Source: Flavobacterium sp. | GTDB taxonomy: Bacteria; Bacteroidota; Bacteroidia; Flavobacteriales; Flavobacteriaceae | Assembly: GCA_030153045.1 (NCBI GenBank) | Contig: JASLID010000108.1 | Span: 1-62,239, forward strand | Length of the DNA: 62,239 nucleotides | Direction: 5' to 3' | Shown: positions 52,080 to 59,472 of the stretch, piece by piece | Position numbering within the stretch: the first letter of the stretch is position 1 | Layout: each line of letters begins with the position of its first letter | Position numbers and translations under genes: made by a program | The notes under the pieces: generated by a model | Told to the model about the DNA's origin: nothing | The model's database searches: none | The model's input: only the letters and a program-made list of their open reading frames with translations

Positions 52080-52697
52080 TTAAAAAGTATGCTGCATTAT
52101 TGGAAGCTTATAAGTATATTTTATTAAATAATTTACAAATACATTTGTAGGTCTTGTTTCTAATTTACTGACTTTGACTGTTGGAGGATTGTCCTGATTC
52201 GTCGGAGGTCCTGTGTAAGCTTTTGGGTTAACCGCTGCAAAAGCCGATCCTTTATCACCTGGCATAGCTCCAGTGGGCTCACTGTAAATATGCTCGTGAG
52301 TCTGAAGCGCATCTAATTGTGTAGATCCGATACCGTTTTCCTGACCACCTGGCGCTTTAGTACGACTCTCAATACTGGCATCATCTTTTCCAATACCTCT
52401 TAAAAATTGTCCGCTTAAATTGGGAAGATTGAATGTCGTTTTATCGTCAGAACCGCCATAAAGATTCCCTAAAGCATAGTATAACTCATGGTATTTACTA
52501 CTATCTAAAGACGATCCATCACAAACCATCCATCCATAGCTTTCTATAGATTTTGTTGTAAAGGAATCAGGCTTACTATCGGTTGCACCGTGTTTTTCAA
52601 CATTTCCTGCAAAGGCAATAATGGCGCCTACAGGTATTGTGACATTAGATAAAAAAATATGATGATGATTATGATGGTGATTATGATGATCAGTCAT
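52080..52697 (-). CDS. Tail-collar-type protein with His-rich N-terminus
   Basis: 205 residues, no signal peptide. It opens with MTDHHNHHHNHHHIF, a His/Asn tract able to bind metal. The collar core is complete and close to phage tail-fibre/microcystin-dependent proteins: VPVGAIIAFAG-type start (IPVGAIIAFAGNVEKHGATD), YGWMVCDGSSLDSSKYHELY, GNLYGGSDDKTTFNLPNLSG and FLRGIG, ending VNYLIKYTYKL. Its start overlaps the 974-residue gene by 8 bases, so the two are translated together. The three secreted collar proteins at 4.0-6.6 kb are distant relatives. Confidence 0.85.
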   Translation of the reverse strand: MTDHHNHHHNHHHIFLSNVTIPVGAIIAFAGNVEKHGATDSKPDSFTTKSIESYGWMVCDGSSLDSSKYHELYYALGNLYGGSDDKTTFNLPNLSGQFLRGIGKDDASIESRTKAPGGQENGIGSTQLDALQTHEHIYSEPTGAMPGDKGSAFAAVNPKAYTGPPTNQDNPPTVKVSKLETRPTNVFVNYLIKYTYKLPIMQHTF

Positions 52698-55614
52698 GAT
52701 TTTTGATGTTTAAAAATTTTTTATTCTGTAATATTTGCATTGAAGTTGGCAATAACACTTCCCAAGCATCAATCAGCTCAGGTTTGGGTTCCAACAAATA
52801 AAATATTTTCTTGAGTTCGTATACAATTGATAATTGATCCGGGCTAAGTGTTTTATCATCATCCGGAAAGCAAGGTGCTAGACTATCTTTTGCAGACCAT
52901 ACTGCTCCGGTATTCAGGAAATAAAGAAATCCATAATTGAATGTTGGAAAAACAGGGATAATTACTCGGGCATAAGAAGCTTTTAAAAAAGCGGAGAAAA
53001 AATCGGGAGACAAAGAAGAAACGGCAAATTTCCCATTGTGATTGTCATATTGATCAAAAAAGGTATACGACATTTCATTCCATTCCAATACAGAATTGAG
53101 ATACTGAATTATTTCAGGCTCATTGTATTGAGATGTCGCCCGTGAAAGAGAATTTATCATACTTAAAGGAAGTCCATTTACCTGCAATGCATTTTCAAGC
53201 AATTGTTTTCGGATGCTTTTTTCCAATTCCTGTTTAACAATAAGGCGTTGACCAAGAGGATTGATATTTTCTTTTTTATCCTTTGATGAATTCATTTTTA
53301 AATTATATTCTCTCATCTGATCCAAATAAGCATCATTTAAAAGCTGATATAAATTAATTTGCCATGACAATATCGTTTGTGGCAAAGGGACACAGGTAAT
53401 TTCTACTGCCATCTGAAAATCAAGTTCAGAATTTGGCGGAGACAATTCAATACTTGGATTATAAACAACGCTGACAGCGATTCCGTTCTGTTCCTTATTT
53501 AGCTTTGGAAATGCTTTGGAACCAATTAATCCTGTTGAACGACTAAAAGTAAAAGTGTTTTGACCAACAAATCCACTTACTTGAGCTTCGGCTTTTCCAG
53601 CTCCAAAAGCATATTCGAGGTTTGCCGAATCACCACAATATCCTTCAGGCAGTGGAATAAGCTTACTTTGTGATAAGCTTACAACATCCGAAACCACGAT
53701 AGTATCCTGAGGTAGTAACGGAAAGTTTTTTAATTGATAATATTGGCAGAGTTCCAGGTAATTTTTTAATGTAATATCCTGATAAGTCATAACAGGAACA
53801 TCCCAGTCTAATAAAGATTTTGGTTCCACTAAATTATTTCCTTCTAAAATTTTTATCTGCTTGATATAATCTGCAGCAGGATTTGGAATCACAAAACTAA
53901 AAAGCATCCGATTGCCATAATTGATCACTTTTGCCTGATATATTTTATTGAGCCAACAATAGATTCCATAAGCTGATTCCTTACTGTTCGAATTGTTTAA
54001 AAAACTCACGGAAGTATCTTCGAGTTCTTTCAATTCAGTATGAGCGCGAACCTTATTTATTTTATCCGACAATCGTTGCGTTGTCCTATTTAATATCTTT
54101 TTAGCAAACGAAGAAAGTTGTTTTTTATCAGGTGTTTGCGTTGTTTGTGCTTTTGTAAAAGTCCCTTTTATTGTAACATTTGTTGGTGGACCGTAAGTGG
54201 AAACCAATCCCGGATCAGGATAATTTGTAGTTTCGGTAGTTTCAGCAATGGCATTCCACAATTCTTCATTAAAATCATTGCTTTGATCATTGCTTGCATT
54301 TTGGGTTTCAGATAACGTAATTGATTTAGTGACTTCTTTATCGACAACACGGTCTAACTTTCTATTTACCAACTTTCGCTTTTCTCCAGGCATTATGCTG
54401 GTTATACTGGCCAATTCCCCTACTTCATATCGCAGTAATTTATACTTTACCAATTGCAGATTCCCAATAGCATAGGGGAAAATGACATTTGTAGTTTCTT
54501 CTAATCCAGGTGATTTATATAACGGCAATGGAAAAATTTTGTCATCCAAAATAATTGTAGCATGAAATAAGTATTTCAGCTTGCTTTCATGAATTAATGA
54601 CTCTTCCTGTTTACTCTTCAACTGATCAAAAATCGTTTCTAAAAAATTACAAAGCGTTACTACTTTGATTATATCTTCCAGGATTTCGTTTTCATATCCA
54701 ATTTCAATCAGCAGCGCAAAATAAGAACCCCAAAGTCTTTCTTTTGCTTTCAAAAATGTGTCTTTTTTCAAATAATTTGAAAAATCCTTAACATTAGTAT
54801 TGAAAAATGAGCATGTCTTTCTAATTATGTTTGTTAAGTCTTTTTGTCTTTCCAAATCGTGATAAAAAGATAAAAAACCACCAATATATTCTTCTAATTG
54901 ATATACATTATCTACGTATTGCTGCTTGTAATCGGATGCACCTTCAATAAATGAAACCGCTTCCTTTTGCATGCCAAGTCTGTCATTTGCCGTTTTTAAT
55001 TTGACCAGATTGTTGTAGAATAAATTAGCAGTAGTTTTTTTGGCATCTGGCTTATAGGAGGTGAAATTCCAAATTTTCTCTGTGGCGTTAATTTTAGGCC
55101 AACCGGAAACATAGATATAAGGAAACAAGTCGTTATAAGTGTTTGATGCAACTGTAGGATTTACAGATATCGGTATATCGATTTCTTTTTTAGGAATAAC
55201 AAGCTCATCAATTACTATGACTTCTTCAATTTCCTCAATAATCTCTATCCTTGAGGCAAAACTTATTAGAAAACCTTCCGTATGCCATATATAATTATCA
55301 TTTTTTTTCTTGTAATAATAAAAATCTCCAAAAATACCCAGAGTATCTCTATTGTTGAAACTGCTAAATTCTTTAATTTCTAGTGTCCCTTTTATTATGA
55401 TTCCGTTTTCAAAAGTATATTCAATCTTAACTGGAGTCGAAAAAAATATGGTTTCAGGAATATAAACATCAATTTTGTTTCTTTTCCAGAATATTTCCAT
55501 AGAAATCTGAAACTCTAATTCATCATCCCATTTGGGTATTATGAAATGAATAACTAAATTATCATTGAAATTGGGAAAAATTCTATCCTCCCATATTTTT
55601 TTTTCTATATCCAT
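52690..55614 (-). CDS. 974-residue protein of unknown function
   Basis: No signal peptide or membrane helix. Segments: a beta-rich N-terminus (about 1-150), a helical middle (about 180-340), a motif SITSIMPGEKRKLVNRKL (about 402-420) followed by an acidic linker, then YGIYCWLNKIYQAKVINYGN and MLFSFVIPNPAADY (about 549-585), and a C-terminal block with ILSWQINLYQLLNDAY (about 753), EWNEMSYTFFDQY (about 843) and FLKASYARVIIPVFPTFNYG (about 876-895). From memory, that MPGE motif and the C-terminal W...Y..ARVxxPV block recur in other large uncharacterised bacterial proteins. It shares 8 bases with the collar gene, so both products are probably used together. Confidence 0.8.
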   Translation of the reverse strand: MDIEKKIWEDRIFPNFNDNLVIHFIIPKWDDELEFQISMEIFWKRNKIDVYIPETIFFSTPVKIEYTFENGIIIKGTLEIKEFSSFNNRDTLGIFGDFYYYKKKNDNYIWHTEGFLISFASRIEIIEEIEEVIVIDELVIPKKEIDIPISVNPTVASNTYNDLFPYIYVSGWPKINATEKIWNFTSYKPDAKKTTANLFYNNLVKLKTANDRLGMQKEAVSFIEGASDYKQQYVDNVYQLEEYIGGFLSFYHDLERQKDLTNIIRKTCSFFNTNVKDFSNYLKKDTFLKAKERLWGSYFALLIEIGYENEILEDIIKVVTLCNFLETIFDQLKSKQEESLIHESKLKYLFHATIILDDKIFPLPLYKSPGLEETTNVIFPYAIGNLQLVKYKLLRYEVGELASITSIMPGEKRKLVNRKLDRVVDKEVTKSITLSETQNASNDQSNDFNEELWNAIAETTETTNYPDPGLVSTYGPPTNVTIKGTFTKAQTTQTPDKKQLSSFAKKILNRTTQRLSDKINKVRAHTELKELEDTSVSFLNNSNSKESAYGIYCWLNKIYQAKVINYGNRMLFSFVIPNPAADYIKQIKILEGNNLVEPKSLLDWDVPVMTYQDITLKNYLELCQYYQLKNFPLLPQDTIVVSDVVSLSQSKLIPLPEGYCGDSANLEYAFGAGKAEAQVSGFVGQNTFTFSRSTGLIGSKAFPKLNKEQNGIAVSVVYNPSIELSPPNSELDFQMAVEITCVPLPQTILSWQINLYQLLNDAYLDQMREYNLKMNSSKDKKENINPLGQRLIVKQELEKSIRKQLLENALQVNGLPLSMINSLSRATSQYNEPEIIQYLNSVLEWNEMSYTFFDQYDNHNGKFAVSSLSPDFFSAFLKASYARVIIPVFPTFNYGFLYFLNTGAVWSAKDSLAPCFPDDDKTLSPDQLSIVYELKKIFYLLEPKPELIDAWEVLLPTSMQILQNKKFLNIKNHD

Positions 55615-55727
55615 ATTATCTGATATTAACTTTAAAACAGCAATAAATCTTAAGTTCCCTTTTCAAAAAAACAAATTTGAACTCACAGATTGTCATTACT
55701 GTTTTTGTGAAGTAATTATTGTTGTTT

Positions 55728-56378
55728 TTAGTAGTTAATATGAGCGTTAAGAATCGTATTTGCCAGATATACAATCATGTCATAATACCAGTCGGTTGCA
55801 ACATTTTGATCTAATAACCGAATCTCATTAATCTCTCTTTCTATTTGCCAAAGCTGAACATCGCCCAATTCATCATCTAAAGGGCAAAACGGATATCCCT
55901 GAAAAATATCGTTATAATTTCTGATTTCGTTATAATGAATATCGTTTCTCACCTGATTGGCTTGATCAAAATTTGTATTGAGAATAACGTATTGAATATC
56001 TCTTAGATCATCAATAGTAAATTCTAAGTATAAAGCATGATAATTACCTACTGATGTAGCAATATTGGAGCTTAAAATATCAAATGTTAAATTGTTTATC
56101 CGAACATCATTAAGTGTTGCCAAAGACTGTGGTTGACCAATTTCGAAGCCAAAATCGATATCATTACCGCATTCTTCAATAAATTCTCTTAAGCACCCTA
56201 AATAAGGCTGTTCTCCAGCATGAAGTGCACCTCCTGGAAATGCAAATAAACCCGGACCATTATGAATTGGAGTTCCGTTAGGCGGATAAATAGTGCCTTG
56301 AAAGAAATAACCTTCTGTTCTTTTTTCAAAAATTAAAAAATATCCCTCATTAGAGTATAAAATAATATAGCATTGCAT
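55728..56378 (-). CDS. Nudix hydrolase, 216 residues
   Basis: The Nudix box is complete: GGALHAGEQPYLGCLREFIE with ECG following (about residues 49-71; GX5EX7REUXEEXGU). The N-terminal part (YIILYSNEGYFLIFEKRTEG) and FAFPGG fit the fold. The C-terminal 110 residues are longer than in simple Nudix enzymes (DDELGDVQLWQIEREINEIR). It should split a nucleoside diphosphate linked to another group. The substrate is unknown. It sits between the 200-residue and 974-residue genes. Confidence 0.88.
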   Translation of the reverse strand: MQCYIILYSNEGYFLIFEKRTEGYFFQGTIYPPNGTPIHNGPGLFAFPGGALHAGEQPYLGCLREFIEECGNDIDFGFEIGQPQSLATLNDVRINNLTFDILSSNIATSVGNYHALYLEFTIDDLRDIQYVILNTNFDQANQVRNDIHYNEIRNYNDIFQGYPFCPLDDELGDVQLWQIEREINEIRLLDQNVATDWYYDMIVYLANTILNAHINY

Positions 56379-56408
56379 GGTAGTAAAGTTTTAGTTGGTT
56401 GGTTGTTT

Positions 56409-57011
56409 TTACCATTGTTCCACTTTCTGAACAATTAGTTTATTTAAAGTTTTATCTCCTTTAAGAGAAAGATGTATTGTTTTCATTCCGACGAAATCAA
56501 AGTCTAGAGTTGCTGAATGCGTCTTTTCCAGTGCCATAATCTCACCTTCATTTAAAATATAATTTTCAATGATACTAATGTTTGTATCCATTTGAAACTG
56601 TGCCGCTTTTTCTCTAAAATATTGTTCGCCAATAAGAAATCCCCCTCTATAGATTTGGACTGAAGAGAATGTGCTTCCTTTCATCTGTTCAAAATCAATA
56701 ATCTGTTTTCCATTTCCGTAATCCTGACTTACTGAAATTGTTCCGTCTTTGGATAATAGAAATTTCTTCTTTTCCAAACTATATGTTTCCTTCAGGGGAT
56801 AAATTGTGGTTGTATTTCCAGATGGTTTTACTAAACGAAAACTTAAATCCCAAGGGATACGAATGGTATAAGACCAACCATACTGGCATTTTTGAATTAC
56901 CTTGAATACTTTTCCAAAAGGTATTCCTAAAGCAATATTTTTTTGAAAAAAAGCTAATCTGGCAGCATTCGTGGTTTGGGCTAAATTTGTAAAATGTACA
57001 TCTGTAAACAT
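56409..57011 (-). CDS. 200-residue protein paralogous to the one at 57666-58286
   Basis: No signal peptide. Its start matches the first effector protein: VHFTNLAQTTNAARLAFFQK versus IKLNFINRSKDTNNSSVVIF, followed by N-A-x-x-F/P-x-G and KVIQKCQYG versus KVIENCGRL. The rest differs: it lacks the GGGPGAS segment and has a C-terminal beta part (HSATLDFDFVGMKTIHLSLK). It lies 6 bases downstream of the KETD-repeat gene. I do not recognise the family. It is a soluble beta-rich protein. Confidence 0.78.
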   Translation of the reverse strand: MFTDVHFTNLAQTTNAARLAFFQKNIALGIPFGKVFKVIQKCQYGWSYTIRIPWDLSFRLVKPSGNTTTIYPLKETYSLEKKKFLLSKDGTISVSQDYGNGKQIIDFEQMKGSTFSSVQIYRGGFLIGEQYFREKAAQFQMDTNISIIENYILNEGEIMALEKTHSATLDFDFVGMKTIHLSLKGDKTLNKLIVQKVEQW

Positions 57012-57017
57012 TGTGTA

Positions 57018-57575
57018 TTACTCTTCCACCTCAATAGGGTCATGCTTGTCGTTAAGAATACTGTCAAATTTCATAACATAACCTATCTCTTCTCTTTTTC
57101 TGCCCGTTAGCCCATAACGAAATTGAATATTGAGGTAAATCCCATTAGAATTATGATCCAGTTTTACTTGACCCAAAGTATTATTATTAATACCAACTAC
57201 CGTAAAATCTAAATTAGGCTGTTTCCCAATTTGTTTCTCAGTTACTTCGCCGGTTTCTTTGTCGGCTTCTTTGTCGGTTTCTTTGTCGGTTTCTTTGTCC
57301 GTTTTTTTATCGGTTTCTTTTTTCTTTTCAGGTATTAAAATATCACACCATGAACCCACTTTTTTAATCTTTACTTTACTGGTTACACCTTCTTTGTCTT
57401 TAGTGAAGTCAATTATATCAAGTTCAACAGACATTAAATTTTGTGTAGAAGGAGGAACCGTTGGCGCACTATAATTTGCTGTCGCTTTAATCTGTAATCC
57501 ATTATAAGGTGCTTGATCATTCATTTTTGATTTCCAATCACCTGTATACCAAATATGGTCTTTTGAATTTTTCAT
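57018..57575 (-). CDS. Unknown protein with KETD repeats
   Basis: 185 residues. Two beta-type parts (HIWYTGDWKSKMNDQAPYNG, about 1-85; VVGINNNTLGQVKLDHNSNG, about 125-185) are joined by a Lys/Asp/Glu/Thr linker that repeats the four-residue unit K-E-T-D and variants about six times (residues about 85-110). The linker is encoded by 12-base tandem repeats, so its length can change by slippage. No signal peptide and no known family. Confidence 0.75.
   Translation of the reverse strand: MKNSKDHIWYTGDWKSKMNDQAPYNGLQIKATANYSAPTVPPSTQNLMSVELDIIDFTKDKEGVTSKVKIKKVGSWCDILIPEKKKETDKKTDKETDKETDKEADKETGEVTEKQIGKQPNLDFTVVGINNNTLGQVKLDHNSNGIYLNIQFRYGLTGRKREEIGYVMKFDSILNDKHDPIEVEE
57254..57325. repeat. 12-base tandem repeat inside the KETD gene
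   Basis: The unit TTTCTTTGTCGG on the plus strand is repeated with small changes about six times. Each unit encodes four residues on the minus strand, so unit number can vary without a frameshift. Confidence 0.75.
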
Positions 57576-57665
57576 TGTTTTTCATTTAAAAATTAGTAGA
57601 TAAATAAAGAGACACTGCATAAACTGACGTTCACGATTGTGCCTCTTTATTTTATATCTTTTTTA

Positions 57666-58286
57666 CTATTTGTTGATGTTTTCCAAAGTAAAATTGAATG
57701 CTGTAGATGAAGCACCTGGCCCACCACCTGTCATTACAATATCAGCACTTGTGATACCGAACAAATTGATTTCTGAATTAATTTGTGAAATGATAGCCGA
57801 ATTCATGATATCACCTTCTTCGATTTGAGAAACTACACCAATGTAAATTCTTGGATGAAATTCAAAAACAGCTTTTTGACCAGGAGCTAAACCTGTTTTA
57901 ATCGCTAATGGTTTACCCGCTCTGTAGCAAATTGCATCGATAGCTCCAGTTGTTAAGTTATTTCTTAATTCAACTTCTGTAGAGCTTGTAGCCGGAGTAT
58001 TAGATACTTGAAGAACATCTCCTGAAGTGCTTTTTATCATATCAAAAGCATCACCTTCGCCAGCTGGTAATTGAGGTGTGAAATTACCATAAGAATCACT
58101 TGCTGAAACCATGAAATTCATTGGGTAAGTAAATGGGTGATTGTCTAAACGCCCACAATTTTCAATTACTTTCCATGCAATTGCAATTTCTCCGAAATCT
58201 TCTGCAACGTTTTGTTGAAAAATGACTACACTACTGTTGTTGGTGTCTTTTGATCTGTTGATGAAATTCAATTTAATTTTGTCCAT
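57666..58286 (-). CDS. 206-residue effector-like protein, first of the downstream operon
   Basis: No signal peptide. IKLNFINRSKDTNNSSVVIF leads into a beta-rich domain with WKVIENCGRLDNHPFTYPMN, VSASDSYGNFTPQLPAGEGD, PGQKAVFEFHPRIYIGVVSQ and MTGGGPGASSTAFNFTLENI at the end. It is related to the 200-residue protein two genes on. The regular pattern is consistent with a small secreted or inclusion-type beta protein, but I cannot name a family. The gene has element A 38 bases upstream and begins a series that runs to the Nudix gene with short gaps (57575, 57011, 56378). Confidence 0.82.
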   Translation of the reverse strand: MDKIKLNFINRSKDTNNSSVVIFQQNVAEDFGEIAIAWKVIENCGRLDNHPFTYPMNFMVSASDSYGNFTPQLPAGEGDAFDMIKSTSGDVLQVSNTPATSSTEVELRNNLTTGAIDAICYRAGKPLAIKTGLAPGQKAVFEFHPRIYIGVVSQIEEGDIMNSAIISQINSEINLFGITSADIVMTGGGPGASSTAFNFTLENINK

Positions 58287-58324
58287 GTCTTTAGTTGTTT
58301 TTTTTTGTTAAAATTATTTTTTAG

Positions 58325-58356
58325 ATGCCTACTCTATTCAGTTTTCGGCTTTCCTG
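58325..58356 (-). promoter_or_regulatory. Conserved 32-bp element A, copy upstream of the 206-residue gene
   Basis: It is 28/32 identical to 51976-52007 and lies 38 bases upstream of the start codon at 58286. The middle contains CAGTT, part of the CAGTT/ACAGTT-like half-sites that LytTR regulators bind, but no second half-site at the usual 10-13 base spacing is visible. The regulator of the adjacent operon is LytTR-type, so a link is a reasonable guess. Confidence 0.7.
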
Positions 58357-58398
58357 TTTTTGAATGTCAACTATTCTATAAACTCAATGTTCTTTTTT

Positions 58399-58412
58399 CA
58401 TGTAAACACATG
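58399..58412. promoter_or_regulatory. CATGT-N4-ACATG inverted repeat
   Basis: A 5-base-arm palindrome in the gap upstream of the effector operon. It could be an operator for a dimeric protein. The match is short, so this is only a note. Confidence 0.3.
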
Positions 58413-58460
58413 TGGTTTTTTGAGTATTGAAGAGTCATTATCAAAAAAATGAAGAAGAAA

Positions 58461-58470
58461 ATTTGCGCGC
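58461..58470. repeat. ATTTGCGCGC element (B), copy 2
   Basis: It lies 105 bases from element A on the far side of the gap and is one base shorter than the copy at 52025-52035. It is the only GC-rich string in the stretch. Confidence 0.45.
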
Positions 58471-58661
58471 TTTCCTGTTTCTGATACAACATTACATTAA
58501 AAACAAAATCACTCTAAACTAAATGTATCAAGAAGCTGATTTCATGTCACAAGAGGGTTTTAAATTGGTATAAAATTTACCTGAACTTGAATAATTTGGT
58601 AAAGATGAAATAAGTATTTTTTTTTTAGCTTGTAAAAAACGTGAGTGCTATAAAACAAAAA

Positions 58662-58681
58662 AACAGGCATTTCAGCCTGTT
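58662..58681 (-). terminator. Terminator of the sensor-regulator operon
   Basis: AACAGGC (58662-58668) pairs with GCCTGTT (58675-58681), followed on the minus strand by a T-run. It ends the transcript of the LytTR regulator gene (stop at 58726) and so isolates the effector operon. Confidence 0.8.
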
Positions 58682-58725
58682 CTCAAGATTCTTTAAATGA
58701 TTTAATTCTGTTATTGACATGTAAA

Positions 58726-59472
58726 TCATCTCAATACATGAAAATTATTAGTGAAGTTTTTGTACTTATCGCTAAGAATGACTTTATGATTGCCCTTTAG
58801 AATAATCAAATTATCTTCTGTTATAATCTCTTCGATTTTATCGATGTTAACCAAATAATTTCTGTGAGTTCTTATGAATTCATTGTTTTGTAAAAGATCA
58901 TTGATTTTAAGCAATGAAATCAATATGACAAACTTTTCATTTTCAGTGACTATATTACAATACCTTCCTTCCACTTCAATGTATAGAATTTCGGATATCA
59001 GCACTTTTTTTAAAGATTTCTTCTTTTTGATAAAAAGATATTCATTCCCTATAATGGCTCCGTTTTCTTCATTAAAATAAGTGCTTTTTTGAGTGTAAAA
59101 ATTCTCTACTGCCATTTCAATAGCATATAAAACCTCTAATTCATTAAATGGCTTCATTAGAAAACTGAAAGGACGTGTCAGCTTTGCACTCTCGAAAATC
59201 TGTCTATCTTTCGAACTGGTTAAAAAAACGAAAGGTTTTAAAGCGTTCGGGGTAATGTTTATTGTTTCTGCAAAAGTGATTCCGTCGGGCTTTCCGTCTA
59301 AAAAAATATCAATAATGACAACGTCAACATTTTTTTCATAAAACTGAATTAGTGCATCCTTAAAGTTAGTTGCAATACCAACAATTTCATAATTATTCTC
59401 TCTTAGAAGACTTGCAAGTAAGTCACTCTCTGATGACAAATCTTCAATAATAAGAACATTTATTTTATCCAT
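58726..59472 (-). CDS. LytTR-family response regulator
   Basis: 248 residues. Receiver domain 1-125 with acid pocket EDLSS, phosphoacceptor Asp55 (VVIIDIFLDG), switch Thr/Ser FVFLTSSKD and Lys SFLMKPFNE. A short linker (FNEENGAIIGNEYLFIKKK) leads to a LytTR DNA-binding domain (EILYIEVEGRYCNIVTENEK, FIRTHRNYLVNIDKIEEI). It overlaps the kinase gene by 8 bases, so both are translated together and form one two-component system. Confidence 0.94.
   Translation of the reverse strand: MDKINVLIIEDLSSESDLLASLLRENNYEIVGIATNFKDALIQFYEKNVDVVIIDIFLDGKPDGITFAETINITPNALKPFVFLTSSKDRQIFESAKLTRPFSFLMKPFNELEVLYAIEMAVENFYTQKSTYFNEENGAIIGNEYLFIKKKKSLKKVLISEILYIEVEGRYCNIVTENEKFVILISLLKINDLLQNNEFIRTHRNYLVNIDKIEEIITEDNLIILKGNHKVILSDKYKNFTNNFHVLR

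Larger units (their letters stand above)
58287..58725. other. Regulatory-type gap upstream of the effector operon
   Basis: 439 bases between the regulator gene and the first effector gene. From right to left on the plus map it holds a terminator for the regulator operon (58662-58681), an AT-rich stretch, the near-repeat GCTTTCCTGTTTyTGA twice (58348-58363, 58469-58484), an ATTTGCGCGC string, a CATGTaaacACATG inverted repeat (58399-58412) and element A (58325-58356). No coding sequence is visible. Confidence 0.7.

Noticed and set aside
58325..58356. Element A as a standard TTG/TAnnTTTG promoter
   Set aside because: I looked for TAnnTTTG on the minus strand throughout the gap and found none at a suitable distance.
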